Shown: in pieces, positions 1-7,412 of the stretch
Layout: each line of letters opens with the position of its first letter
Numbering within the stretch: position 1 is the first letter of the stretch
Assembly: GCA_041749015.1 (NCBI GenBank)
Contig: JBGTCD010000015.1
Location: forward strand, 1 to 15,525
Direction: 5' to 3'
DNA from: JBGTCD01 sp041749015
GTDB lineage: Bacteria; Bacteroidota; Bacteroidia; Cytophagales; Cyclobacteriaceae
DNA: 15,525 nucleotides
The notes under the pieces: generated by a model
What the model was told of the DNA's origin: nothing
The model's database searches: none
The model's input: the letters and a program-made list of their open reading frames with translations, nothing else
Position numbers and translations under genes: made by a program

Positions 1-46
1 GGGCCACCAGCTTGATTTCCGGTTTTTTTTCTGTGATGGTTTGCAT
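1..46 (-). CDS. N-terminal fragment of an unrecognised protein (partial)
   Basis: An ATG on the minus strand at 46-44 opens a frame with no stop to the left edge; the visible residues are MQTITEKKPEIKLVA. An in-frame TAA lies about 27 bases upstream of the ATG, so this is the first ATG available. It is co-directional with the TPR gene, 153 bp downstream of that gene's stop. Fifteen residues are too few to name a family. A second frame open from an ATG at 72 gives a Lys/Trp-rich peptide and looks less natural. That a real gene starts here is an inference from position and the ordinary-looking peptide. Confidence 0.4.
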   Translation of the reverse strand, partial: MQTITEKKPEIKLVA

Positions 47-64
47 AATGGGGCCAATAATAAA

Positions 65-78
65 TTACCCATGGGTAA
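65..78. repeat. Perfect 14-bp palindrome, possible operator
   Basis: TTACCCATGGGTAA is identical to its reverse complement. It lies about 20 bases upstream of the ATG at 46, where a repressor or activator dimer could sit. There is no loop, so it is more like a protein-binding dyad than an RNA hairpin. The function is inferred from position only. Confidence 0.35.
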
Positions 79-90
79 CAAGCCGTCTAT

Positions 91-140
91 TAACCATTTA
101 TAGTCGTTTGTAAGCGTTTGTAAGCGTTTGTAAACGATTA
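91..140. repeat. Tandem 10-bp direct repeats (about 4-5 imperfect copies)
   Basis: The unit TAAGCGTTTG occurs perfectly twice (111-120, 121-130). It is flanked by tagtcgtttg (101-110) and the more diverged taaacgatta (131-140) and taaccattta (91-100). A period of 10 bp puts each copy on the same face of the helix, as in arrays bound by transcription factors. The array fills the gap between the TPR gene and the gene at the left edge, so it could control the latter. A plus-strand TAACTTTG (139-146), with a TTTG 18 bp upstream (117-120), resembles a Bacteroidota promoter, but no plus-strand gene follows it. Confidence 0.55.
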
Positions 141-199
141 ACTTTGTAAGCTTTATGAAGCGAATACGGCCTATAAAAACAAGCGAAGATTTTTTATGC

Positions 200-2008
200 T
201 CAGATTCCCGGGGTATCACCTCTTAACTTTCTGAATCGCTTCCTGGATTCGGCAACATACGCACTACCAGGATATTTTACCATGAGATCAGCATAGATCT
301 CCTTTGCCTTTTCTTTATCTCCAAGGTGCCGTTCGTAAATTTCTCCCATCAAAAAGTACGCGTCATCGGTAAGCAGGTCAAATTGGTATTCAAACACAAT
401 CTTTTCAAGCAGGGCCAGGGCCTCATTAAAACTTCCTCTCTTAAGATATAGATTGGCCTCCAGCCACCATAATTCATCCTTGAGACTATGATTGGGAAAA
501 TCCTCGTGGAGTTTTTGAATCATTCCTATGGCCTGATCAGTCTTGTTTTGGTAAAGGAGAAGGTCAATTGCTGCATATCTGCTCAAAGCAATATCGGAGG
601 TGTCCAGCACGGAGTTGTCTTTTATCAAAAGACTCAAAGCCATGGCATCGTTTGATATTTCTCTGCTGGTGGCTATTTTTAATATGTCAAGATGCTCCTG
701 GGCCAGGGCAAATTCTCCCTTATAATACGAAAGCTTAGCATTTCTCAACTTGGCTTCATAACCAGCTGCGGATTCCTTGTTTTCCTTTTCTACCTGAGAA
801 TACACCAGGGTAGCCTCCCAGGGCTGGTCGTCTAGTAGAAAAATGTCACCCAGATCCAGTTTAGATTGTGCGATTAGTTCATTGCCGGCTCTTTGATTTT
901 CCTTTACCGTCTCAAGGGCCTCGATAGCCTCTTGCTTTTGATCCAGGTAAAAGGCCTGGAGTCGTGCTTTACTCCTTTTTCCATCCAGGGTGATTCTGTT
1001 GATGCCCATATCCTGATATAATTTCTCGTATGAGGTGACCAGGGTTTGTATATCTTCCATACTAACTGGAAAAGTATTTTTTACTTTTTCTTCTCTGGTT
1101 CTTATCTGATAAAGTCGCGCTGATAAGTATTCATTCCCATCCGGAAAGTTGGCTACGACATAATCAAATATTTCAGCAGCATTTTCATAATCCGCATTAT
1201 CAAGTGCTATTCTTCCGATTTTCATGGTTTCAGAGCCGCCTGATCTTTTTCTTCTGTCCAGAGCCCGGGCCTGCATAAAAGCCCCGTAAAAATCTAGTTG
1301 TTGGAGATAGGTCCAAATCAGTAATTGAGCATAGACTTCGCTGTCGGGCTTTTTTTGAAGTCGATCTATGAGTAGGTTCTGCAAGCTTTGGATGTCCTCA
1401 GGGGTATCCAGTAATGACTGAAATGAGTTTTTTACATAATTAAGGTTAGAGGGATTCTGCGTCATGTAATTCAGATATTCCTCGACCATCAGGTCTTTAT
1501 CACCTGTGATGCGATAGATATTGGCAAGCTCCAAAGCATAAGTGCTTGGATTGTTGGTGTTTTTGCGTGCAGACAAGAGTGCTGCTATGCCATATTGCGG
1601 GAGATTTTTACTCACGAAGTATTCTGCAGCTACTCTTATTCTATAGGTATCATTTTTAAAAGTCTGGATAAATGATTTAAAATATTGGTCTGCCTTTGCC
1701 TGGTTGCCTTCATGATGATAGAGAATCCCCTGGTCAATTTGATAATAAATGTTTCCCGGGCTCCACTTTAATAATCTTCCGATGTACTTATCAGCCTCCT
1801 TGTGGTCCTTGGTTTCCAGCAAAAGGAAGAAATAGTTATTGTGGATGGCGTTAATATTTTTAAAATCTCCGGCCAAATCCTTATAAATCACTTTTGCCTT
1901 TTCATGCTCTCCCTGCAAATAATATTCATTGGCAAGCCGGATATCCTGGTCTTGTCCGTTGACGAAAAAGGAAGCGCAAATAAATATGAAGGCAAAAATG
2001 TACCGCAT
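200..2008 (-). CDS. Secreted tetratricopeptide-repeat protein
   Basis: A 602-residue protein. An N-terminal Sec signal peptide (hydrophobic residues 3-17, likely cleaved after Gly18, before Gln19) points to export into the periplasm. The mature part is helical repeat throughout. TPR-like units are clear at about residues 24-120 (motifs such as GEHEKAKVIYKDL and GNQAKADQYFKSF) and at the C-terminus from about 510 (GSFNEALALLEKI, GDKEKAKEIYADLMVKYPGS). The middle is more diverged. There are no catalytic motifs and no lipobox, so a protein-binding scaffold is the safest reading. TPR families of this kind are common in Bacteroidota envelopes, but I cannot name a partner. The ATG at 2008 is chosen because it immediately precedes the signal peptide. 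The gene stands alone: 338 bp separates it from the upstream gene and 153 bp from the next one. I see no clear terminator after its TGA. Confidence 0.88.
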   Translation of the reverse strand: MRYIFAFIFICASFFVNGQDQDIRLANEYYLQGEHEKAKVIYKDLAGDFKNINAIHNNYFFLLLETKDHKEADKYIGRLLKWSPGNIYYQIDQGILYHHEGNQAKADQYFKSFIQTFKNDTYRIRVAAEYFVSKNLPQYGIAALLSARKNTNNPSTYALELANIYRITGDKDLMVEEYLNYMTQNPSNLNYVKNSFQSLLDTPEDIQSLQNLLIDRLQKKPDSEVYAQLLIWTYLQQLDFYGAFMQARALDRRKRSGGSETMKIGRIALDNADYENAAEIFDYVVANFPDGNEYLSARLYQIRTREEKVKNTFPVSMEDIQTLVTSYEKLYQDMGINRITLDGKRSKARLQAFYLDQKQEAIEALETVKENQRAGNELIAQSKLDLGDIFLLDDQPWEATLVYSQVEKENKESAAGYEAKLRNAKLSYYKGEFALAQEHLDILKIATSREISNDAMALSLLIKDNSVLDTSDIALSRYAAIDLLLYQNKTDQAIGMIQKLHEDFPNHSLKDELWWLEANLYLKRGSFNEALALLEKIVFEYQFDLLTDDAYFLMGEIYERHLGDKEKAKEIYADLMVKYPGSAYVAESRKRFRKLRGDTPGI

Positions 2009-2401
2009 TGGATCTGCTATTTATATTTAGTTATTAACATTAATACCTGGTCTTTATAACAATAATGTTTTTAAAATAATTAAACCTTTGTATTTGTTAT
2101 ACTGTGGATATGTGGGTAACTCATTAATTTATTATTTGCTTATATGACTAGTTAATAACTTGTATTTGGATTTCAATTTTATGCACACCTCTTGTTTTAA
2201 TAAGTTACTTAAAATTAGTTAGTTAAAAGGTTATCCACTGAATTTTAATTATTGTTAATATCCTTACCGATTATTTTTAATTGTGTGTAAATGCCTGTTA
2301 TTTTGCGCAATGGTGTTGGCCATTAATTCTGTGACTTTATTTTAAGTTATGGTTGTGGACCGTTGGGCTTTTCTTCACTTTTTCCACCAGGCTTATCCAC
2401 A
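2009..2401. other. Candidate replication origin: AT-rich region with DnaA-box cluster
   Basis: The intergenic stretch 2009-2346 has no gene and is about 25% GC by hand count over 2041-2340. It and the adjoining 60 bases contain 9-mers matching or close to the DnaA box TTATCCACA: minus strand ATATCCACA (2103-2111) and TTACCCACA (2111-2119, abutting the previous box); plus strand TTATGCACA (2179-2187, an exact fit to TTATNCACA), TTATCCACT (2231-2239) and a perfect TTATCCACA (2393-2401, inside the 3' end of the lipoprotein gene). A weaker TTACACACA lies at 2282-2290 on the minus strand. The AT-rich 2120-2180 stretch between boxes could serve as an unwinding element. Two parS sites and mnmG lie within 5 kb, which supports an origin-proximal position. 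Against this, genes to the right run toward the region. It may instead be only a DnaA-regulated promoter of the TPR gene. Confidence 0.5.
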
Positions 2402-4164
2402 TTAAATATGAAATCTAAAGGACCTATTTCCCAGTTAGCCCGAGTCATGATGCTGGGATTTTTTTCCTCTGAAATATAATGTTTTACTGGTTCAGGAGGC
2501 TGGTCTAGATTTAAATCCCCGGGGCTCCAGACTCCATCCCCATCCCTGTCGATCAAAGCTCGCATTTTATACTCTCCTGCCACCAACCTTCTAAACACAG
2601 GCATTTTGTTATTTTTTTCTTCTGCCATCACTTCCCAGTTTTTATTGAGCAGTTGTATCGAAAAACTGTCAGCATTAGTGATAGCATTCACGTGAATGAT
2701 TGCTAGTTTATTCACGTCAAGGTATTTAATTTTCTCGTTTTTCATTTTGCTTGAATCAGCTTCTATACTGATGAAGGCGGCGTTTCCAAGGTAAACTGAC
2801 ATAGGAGCAATTTTTGGTGGCTCCGGTGCTTTCGCCTCCTCGTCTGTTTTTGCTGCAGTACGATCAGGTATGCGGTCCTTGGCACCAATTTCTCCCTCAG
2901 GTGGGCCTTCTTTTTGACCATTTTTTTGATTTAGGGAATCGGGTACTACTTTAGGTTGAAACAGGGAGTCTGGTAAGGCCTGATTAATATGAAGGATGTT
3001 TCTTGATTTGTTCCATGTAAATTTTTCCGGGTCTAGATATATGCGGCTTAGGGTGTCTATATTGAAAAACATACTATCTGCAATAGTAGCATTTATTGGC
3101 TTGTTGAAGGTAATGGTGCTTTGAATGATGGGATTCTTTTTCTCTATTTCATTTAATTTTATGGTGTAAGAGAAGCTTTCCGGCTTTCTGCGGGTCTCAC
3201 CAAACTTTAGCATAATTGTATCCCTTGCTGCGTAGTATGCTGTATCGATGATGTTGATAAATATTGGAATGCTGTCGTTTTCAGGAAGGGTATTGTATAT
3301 TCTGATCGCAGTACCGTCTTCTACCAGGTCTGACCATATATTTATGGTGGTATCTGCTGCGGTTATGGTGTGATCTCTTATGAATTTACTGTAGCGAACC
3401 TTAAAGTATTTCCCATCCTGACGGGCGTTTTTTATTTCGGGTTGGCTAATATCCCATTTTACCAATGGAATCTTAAGCTCCTCTACTATAGAGTCTAGCT
3501 CAATATATCCCGGCACAAAACCATATAGCTCGTTTCTTGGCTGCAGGATGTAATCTTTATTTTTATCCTTAATAGCATAGAGTTTGAATTCCCCGTGAGG
3601 CAAATTTTCAAATTTAAATACCCCGCTTTCTTTCGCTTTGGTGATATACCTCGGCTTTCCGGTCAGGATGTCTACCGTATCACCTTTGGAATACAGCATT
3701 ACTGTGATGTCTTCCGGGATTTTATCGGTCAAAGCTTCAAAAACTCTTCCTGATATTTCCATCGAATCCAGATAATCGCCTGTGCTAAAAGCCAATCTCA
3801 AATCTACCGCAGGATTGCTCTCGGTGAGGTCCTGCACCGCATCACGAAATGTGAAAGTATAGGTGGTGTTCTCATCCAAAGGATCCTCCAATTCAATAAA
3901 TACCTTGGTTTTTCGGGCCTCGACTTTATATTCTCCCTGGATAGAAGGCGTAATCAGTAATTGCTCCTTAGGCTGATTAAGCTTGATAAGTTCATTAAAT
4001 TCCAGCTCAATTCTTTGCGATATGAAATTGAGTTGCCCATGTTCAGGTGTTGATTTTAGGAGCATGGGTGGATCCTCGTCTTTTGGGCCGCCCATTGGAG
4101 GGGTCTGATTAGCACATTTTACTAATAATAAAAACAAAAATATATATAAAATATTTTTAATCAT
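2347..4164 (-). CDS. Ig-like (Big_5-type) surface lipoprotein
   Basis: A 605-residue lipoprotein. A short basic N-terminus and hydrophobic core end in the lipobox LLVKC, with Cys17 as the lipid anchor. An N-terminal Ig-like domain of the Big_5 type follows at about residues 30-130 (PPMLLKSTPEHG, then a FNELIKL strand and TYTFTFRDAVQD). This is the standard architecture of a common Bacteroidota lipoprotein family. A beta-rich middle follows, then a Pro/Glu/Lys-rich linker at about 405-450. Near residues 538-548 there is a DRDGDGVWSPGD loop, which resembles an EF-hand/dockerin calcium loop. The short tail is Pro/Gly/Lys-rich. No enzyme motif is visible, so a structural or binding role at the outer membrane is inferred. 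Its ATG overlaps the methyltransferase stop by 4 bases (ATGA), so the two are probably translationally coupled. A perfect DnaA box lies within its last codons. Confidence 0.85.
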   Translation of the reverse strand: MIKNILYIFLFLLLVKCANQTPPMGGPKDEDPPMLLKSTPEHGQLNFISQRIELEFNELIKLNQPKEQLLITPSIQGEYKVEARKTKVFIELEDPLDENTTYTFTFRDAVQDLTESNPAVDLRLAFSTGDYLDSMEISGRVFEALTDKIPEDITVMLYSKGDTVDILTGKPRYITKAKESGVFKFENLPHGEFKLYAIKDKNKDYILQPRNELYGFVPGYIELDSIVEELKIPLVKWDISQPEIKNARQDGKYFKVRYSKFIRDHTITAADTTINIWSDLVEDGTAIRIYNTLPENDSIPIFINIIDTAYYAARDTIMLKFGETRRKPESFSYTIKLNEIEKKNPIIQSTITFNKPINATIADSMFFNIDTLSRIYLDPEKFTWNKSRNILHINQALPDSLFQPKVVPDSLNQKNGQKEGPPEGEIGAKDRIPDRTAAKTDEEAKAPEPPKIAPMSVYLGNAAFISIEADSSKMKNEKIKYLDVNKLAIIHVNAITNADSFSIQLLNKNWEVMAEEKNNKMPVFRRLVAGEYKMRALIDRDGDGVWSPGDLNLDQPPEPVKHYISEEKNPSIMTRANWEIGPLDFIFNVDKPGGKSEEKPNGPQP

Positions 4165-5048
4165 TTCGATAATATAAAAATATTACTTGAATACCTTTTA
4201 ATTTTTCCACTACTCATTTTATTAGATTTCCAGCCATTTTTTAGTGCTTTCCAATATTGATTTTTGCCAGATTTATAGGCCTCACTCAATAAAGCAACGT
4301 AGTAGCTGTCAAGCTTCATTGGATAAATCTTTTTTATTTTTAAGTCATTGCCCTTGGCAAATAATTTAAAAGTTTTGGGTTCAAAGTGGTATAAATGTCT
4401 GGGCACATCATAACCTGCCCAGTGCTCTTTATAATGCAACGCATCCCAGGAGCTGCAATTTGGTAGTGCTACAATTAAAATGCCTTTTTTATTCAATTTC
4501 TTTTTAAGTGTCTTGATGGTTTTATGGATTTGGTGCACATGTTCTAATACGTGCCATAAAGTTATTACATCATAGGTATCAGGGGCTTTCTTGATGGCTT
4601 TCAAATCCTGGTATATCCCTATTCCAGTAAGGGTACTTGCAGCATCTCGTGCGAGCTCGGAAGGCTCCATCCCTGCAATTTTCCAATCTCTGTTTTGGTA
4701 ATATTTAAGAAATTCTCCGGTACCACAACCAAAATCAAGAATAGACCCTTTCCTGGGTTTATGCTTATTGATTATACCATATTTCTTTCTTATGGCATAT
4801 TGCCTGGCTTTTCTGTAAACCCAGCCGATGATGCCTATATTGGTGCTTTTATGGGAGATGTAGTTATCCTCAGGGTAATAGTTGTAAATCACTTCCTCTA
4901 AGGGCCTTGGGTTGGTAAACTTAAAATTACAGTTTTTGCAAGCCACAATATTAAAGGGCTCTTTACTGTGTGCATGGTCTTGTGCTATCAGGAAATTTTC
5001 ATGTTGCTTAAATCCACAGACCGGACAGGAGTCTAATTTTTCAAACAT
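4161..5048 (-). CDS. Class I SAM-dependent methyltransferase with N-terminal zinc ribbon
   Basis: 295 residues. The N-terminus has two CxxC knuckles (Cys8, Cys11, Cys37, Cys40) that look like a zinc ribbon. The SAM-binding motif I is LDFGCGTGEF at about residues 104-113, with an acidic residue after strand 2 at Glu128. A DVITLWHVLEHV motif (160-171), typical of Methyltransf_11/23-type enzymes, comes next. The C-terminal third is Lys-rich and basic. The fold and SAM use are clear; the substrate is not. Relatives with a CxxC N-terminus methylate small molecules, sugars or lipids, and none of these can be chosen here. The ATG lies one base after the mnmG stop, and the stop overlaps the lipoprotein start, so it is the middle gene of a tight three-gene run. 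Confidence 0.85.
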   Translation of the reverse strand: MFEKLDSCPVCGFKQHENFLIAQDHAHSKEPFNIVACKNCNFKFTNPRPLEEVIYNYYPEDNYISHKSTNIGIIGWVYRKARQYAIRKKYGIINKHKPRKGSILDFGCGTGEFLKYYQNRDWKIAGMEPSELARDAASTLTGIGIYQDLKAIKKAPDTYDVITLWHVLEHVHQIHKTIKTLKKKLNKKGILIVALPNCSSWDALHYKEHWAGYDVPRHLYHFEPKTFKLFAKGNDLKIKKIYPMKLDSYYVALLSEAYKSGKNQYWKALKNGWKSNKMSSGKIKRYSSNIFILSK

Positions 5049-5049
5049 T

Positions 5050-6912
5050 TTACTTTCCCAGGTAAACCATGATGATAGAAATATCTGCTGGTGACACCCC
5101 GCTGATCCGGGATGCCTGTCCCAGGGTAATGGGCTTTATTTTCTTTAGTTTTTCTCTTGCTTCGGCGGATAAGGCCTTAAGACGGGCGTAGTCAAAGTCA
5201 GGTCTGAGAATATAGTTTTCAAGAGTCTCCATTTTATCCACCAGTTCTTTTTCTCTTTCTATATAATGTTCGTACTTGATCAGGATGCCTGCCTGATTTA
5301 GCACTTCTGTTTCGAAGTTCTCGAGATATTGTTTTAAGCCTGCATCCATTTCCATGAGGTCTTCTATTTCAATCTGTGGCCTTTTTAAGAGATTGACCAC
5401 CGGCATCTTTTCCTTGATAGTGGCCGTATTGAGGTTATCTAATGCTTCATTTGCCTCTCCAGGGGCTATTTTATAGGATTTAAGACCCTTGATCAGTTCT
5501 TTTAGGTCATTTTCCTTATCGATCACTTTTTCCATCCTTGCATCATCCGCAAGCCCAATCTGGTGCCCTTTCTTGGTTAATCTCAGGTCCGCATTATCCT
5601 GCCTTAACAATATTCGGAACTCAGCTCTTGAGGTGAACATGCGATAGGGCTCATCAGTACCTTTGTTGATAAGGTCATCGATCAACACCCCTATATATGC
5701 TTCAGATCTTTTCAGGATTAATGGGTCCTGTTGGTTGAGCTTCAGATGGGCATTAATGCCAGCCATTAGCCCCTGACTTGCAGCCTCCTCGTATCCTGTA
5801 GTACCATTGATTTGTCCGGCAAAGTATAGGTTTTCTATTTTGTGTGTTTCGAGTGTCGTTTTAAGTTGGGTAGGTGGAAAGTAATCGTACTCAATGGCGT
5901 ACCCAGGCCTAAACATGCGGGCCCTTTCGAACCCGATAATTTTTGTCAAGGCTCGAAACTGAACATCCTCTGGTAGTGAAGATGAAAACCCGTTAACATA
6001 GACCTCAATGGTATTCCAGCCTTCAGGCTCTACAAATATTTGATGCCGGTCTCTCTCAGAAAAGCGGTTTATTTTATCTTCGATCGAAGGGCAATACCTT
6101 GGACCCAGGCCCTTTATTCGACCGTTGAACATTGGGGATTTTTCAAATCCTTCTTCCAGGATGGCGTGTACCTCAGGATTGGTATAAGTAATATGGCAAC
6201 TCCTTTGTTCGGATAAGGGCTCTGTGTCGGTATATGAAAATTTACCAGGAACCGCATCACCATATTGTTCTTCCATGAGGGCATAATCAAGAGTGCGGCC
6301 ATCAACTCTTGGTGGTGTCCCGGTTTTCATCCTTCCTGATTCAAATCCTAATGTTTTAAGCTGCTCGGTGATGCCAGTAGCGGCTTTTTCACCGGTGCGG
6401 CCACCGCCAAATTGCTTTTCTCCTATATGGATGATCCCGTTTAGAAAAGTGCCATTGGTCAATACCACAGCCTTTCCAGGTATTTCAATTCCCATTCCCG
6501 TTCTTACCCCAACTACTTTATTATCCTTTACTACCAATCCAGATACCATTTCCTGCCAGAAATCTACATTAGGTGTTCTTTCCAGGGCCAGGCGCCACTC
6601 TTCCGCAAATCGCATGCGGTCATTTTGGGTTCTGGGGCTCCACATGGCAGGGCCTTTGGATTTATTAAGCATCCTGAACTGAATCATGGATTTGTCTGCA
6701 ATAATCCCCGACAGACCTCCAAGGGCATCAATTTCTCTTACAATTTGCCCTTTGGCTACGCCTCCCATTGCCGGATTGCACGACATTTGAGCAATGGTAT
6801 TCATGTTCATGGTTACCAGCAGCACTTTGGAACCCATGGTTGCTGCAGCAGCCGCTGCTTCGCACCCGGCGTGCCCCGCTCCTACCACTATGACATCGTA
6901 TTCAGGAAACAT
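5050..6912 (-). CDS. mnmG: tRNA uridine-5-carboxymethylaminomethyl modification enzyme MnmG (GidA)
   Basis: The FAD-dependent subunit of the MnmE-MnmG complex, which adds the carboxymethylaminomethyl group at C5 of wobble uridine 34 in tRNAs. From the ATG at 6912 the protein is 620 residues, the usual family length. Visible landmarks are the dinucleotide-binding GAGHAGCEA (residues 11-19), the conserved SCNPAMGGVAKG (44-55, Cys45), the signature GPRYCPSIEDKI at about 268-280 with the second conserved Cys, and AGQINGTTGYEEA at about 363-375. The helical C-terminal tRNA/MnmE-binding part is complete. A longer frame reaches a TTG at 6948, but it adds 12 residues translated through a parS site (FHVKH) and is unlikely to be real. 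Cytosolic. The ybeY gene lies 74 bp upstream, with the two parS sites in the gap. mnmG is a frequent neighbour of chromosomal origins. Confidence 0.97.
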   Translation of the reverse strand: MFPEYDVIVVGAGHAGCEAAAAAATMGSKVLLVTMNMNTIAQMSCNPAMGGVAKGQIVREIDALGGLSGIIADKSMIQFRMLNKSKGPAMWSPRTQNDRMRFAEEWRLALERTPNVDFWQEMVSGLVVKDNKVVGVRTGMGIEIPGKAVVLTNGTFLNGIIHIGEKQFGGGRTGEKAATGITEQLKTLGFESGRMKTGTPPRVDGRTLDYALMEEQYGDAVPGKFSYTDTEPLSEQRSCHITYTNPEVHAILEEGFEKSPMFNGRIKGLGPRYCPSIEDKINRFSERDRHQIFVEPEGWNTIEVYVNGFSSSLPEDVQFRALTKIIGFERARMFRPGYAIEYDYFPPTQLKTTLETHKIENLYFAGQINGTTGYEEAASQGLMAGINAHLKLNQQDPLILKRSEAYIGVLIDDLINKGTDEPYRMFTSRAEFRILLRQDNADLRLTKKGHQIGLADDARMEKVIDKENDLKELIKGLKSYKIAPGEANEALDNLNTATIKEKMPVVNLLKRPQIEIEDLMEMDAGLKQYLENFETEVLNQAGILIKYEHYIEREKELVDKMETLENYILRPDFDYARLKALSAEAREKLKKIKPITLGQASRISGVSPADISIIMVYLGK

Positions 6913-6925
6913 ATACTTTTGATTA

Positions 6926-6941
6926 TGTTTCACGTGGAACA
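6926..6941 (-). other. parS: parS chromosome-partitioning site, copy 1
   Basis: The minus strand reads TGTTCCACGTGAAACA, an exact fit to the well-known bacterial parS consensus TGTTNCACGTGAAACA. ParB (Spo0J) binds this imperfect palindrome, loads as a CTP-dependent clamp and spreads along neighbouring DNA for chromosome segregation. It lies 13 bases upstream of the MnmG ATG, so bound ParB could also affect mnmG expression. No parA or parB gene is inside the window. Confidence 0.93.
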
Positions 6942-6963
6942 CTACCAAAATTAATCTGGTTCA

Positions 6964-6979
6964 TGTTTCACGTGGAACA
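6964..6979 (-). other. parS: parS chromosome-partitioning site, copy 2
   Basis: This is an identical 16-bp copy of the site at 6926-6941, in the same orientation and 38 bp away. The two sites share 17 bases (ATGTTTCACGTGGAACA on the plus strand). It ends 7 bases before the ybeY stop codon triplet. Two perfect non-coding copies so close together make chance very unlikely. Clusters of parS are typical of origin-proximal DNA. Confidence 0.93.
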
Positions 6980-6986
6980 ATTGCAT

Positions 6987-7409
6987 TTAAAATTTTAGCA
7001 AAGATAAGCAGGCTTCTTCTTTTTCCTGCATGGCTTTTTTATCCAGTGGAGTCTTGTCATCGTATCCTAATAAATGAAGAACACCATGGATGATGATCCT
7101 GGCCATTTCCCGGGTTGGATTGATGCCCCGTTCAGCAGCATTATTATTTACACGGTCTACACTGATGAAAATTTCTGCTTCGATGGTATTGGGGGCTTCG
7201 GCCATATTAAAGGTGATGATATCAGTGTAGAAATCGTGGTTCAGGTATTCCTGGTTGATCTTCAATAGATGGTCATCCGAGCAAAAAATATAGTTTAGAT
7301 ATCCTAAATTAAACGAATGCTCCTCAATGATTGTCTTAATCCATTTTTGATATTTGGCTTTGTCGGTAAGGTTAAAGGTGATGGACTCAGAAAAAAAATG
7401 GATGGGCAT
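6987..7409 (-). CDS. ybeY: Endoribonuclease YbeY (16S rRNA maturation factor)
   Basis: 140 residues, close to the usual family size. YbeY is a metal-dependent single-strand endoribonuclease that acts in 16S rRNA 3'-end maturation and ribosome quality control in the cytosol. The signature HGVLHLLGYDDKT lies at residues 108-120. His108 and His112 match the first two metal ligands, while the third position (His in the E. coli HGxLHLxGYDH motif) is Asp118. The upstream YTDIITF (61-67) matches the conserved YTDVLSF-type strand. I recall Asp at the third ligand position as usual in Bacteroidota homologues, so this is probably not inactivation. The ATG at 7409 lies 3 bases after the stop of the upstream ATPase gene, indicating co-transcription. 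Confidence 0.93.
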   Translation of the reverse strand: MPIHFFSESITFNLTDKAKYQKWIKTIIEEHSFNLGYLNYIFCSDDHLLKINQEYLNHDFYTDIITFNMAEAPNTIEAEIFISVDRVNNNAAERGINPTREMARIIIHGVLHLLGYDDKTPLDKKAMQEKEEACLSLLKF

Positions 7410-7412
7410 GAC

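Noticed and set aside
155..226. A 23-codon plus-strand ORF following the promoter-like TAACTTTG
   Set aside because: There is no ribosome binding site or recognisable sequence, and it runs into the TPR gene on the opposite strand.
2685..2698. Perfect palindrome CATTCACGTGAATG, a possible third parS
   Set aside because: It matches the 16-bp parS consensus at only about 11 positions, with the outer bases wrong, and lies inside the lipoprotein coding sequence. Chance or coding constraint is enough to explain it.
5234..5242. TTATCCACC, a one-mismatch DnaA box inside mnmG
   Set aside because: It is isolated in coding sequence with no neighbouring boxes and no AT-rich stretch. It shows the background level of such matches.
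6913..6948. A 12-residue N-terminal extension of MnmG starting at TTG
   Set aside because: It is translated through parS copy 1, lacks family support, and the ATG at 6912 gives the standard MnmG start and length.
6625..6954. A 109-residue plus-strand open frame opposite the MnmG N-terminus
   Set aside because: It is antisense to a well-conserved gene, has no recognisable domain, and ends in residues encoded by parS. It is a shadow frame.
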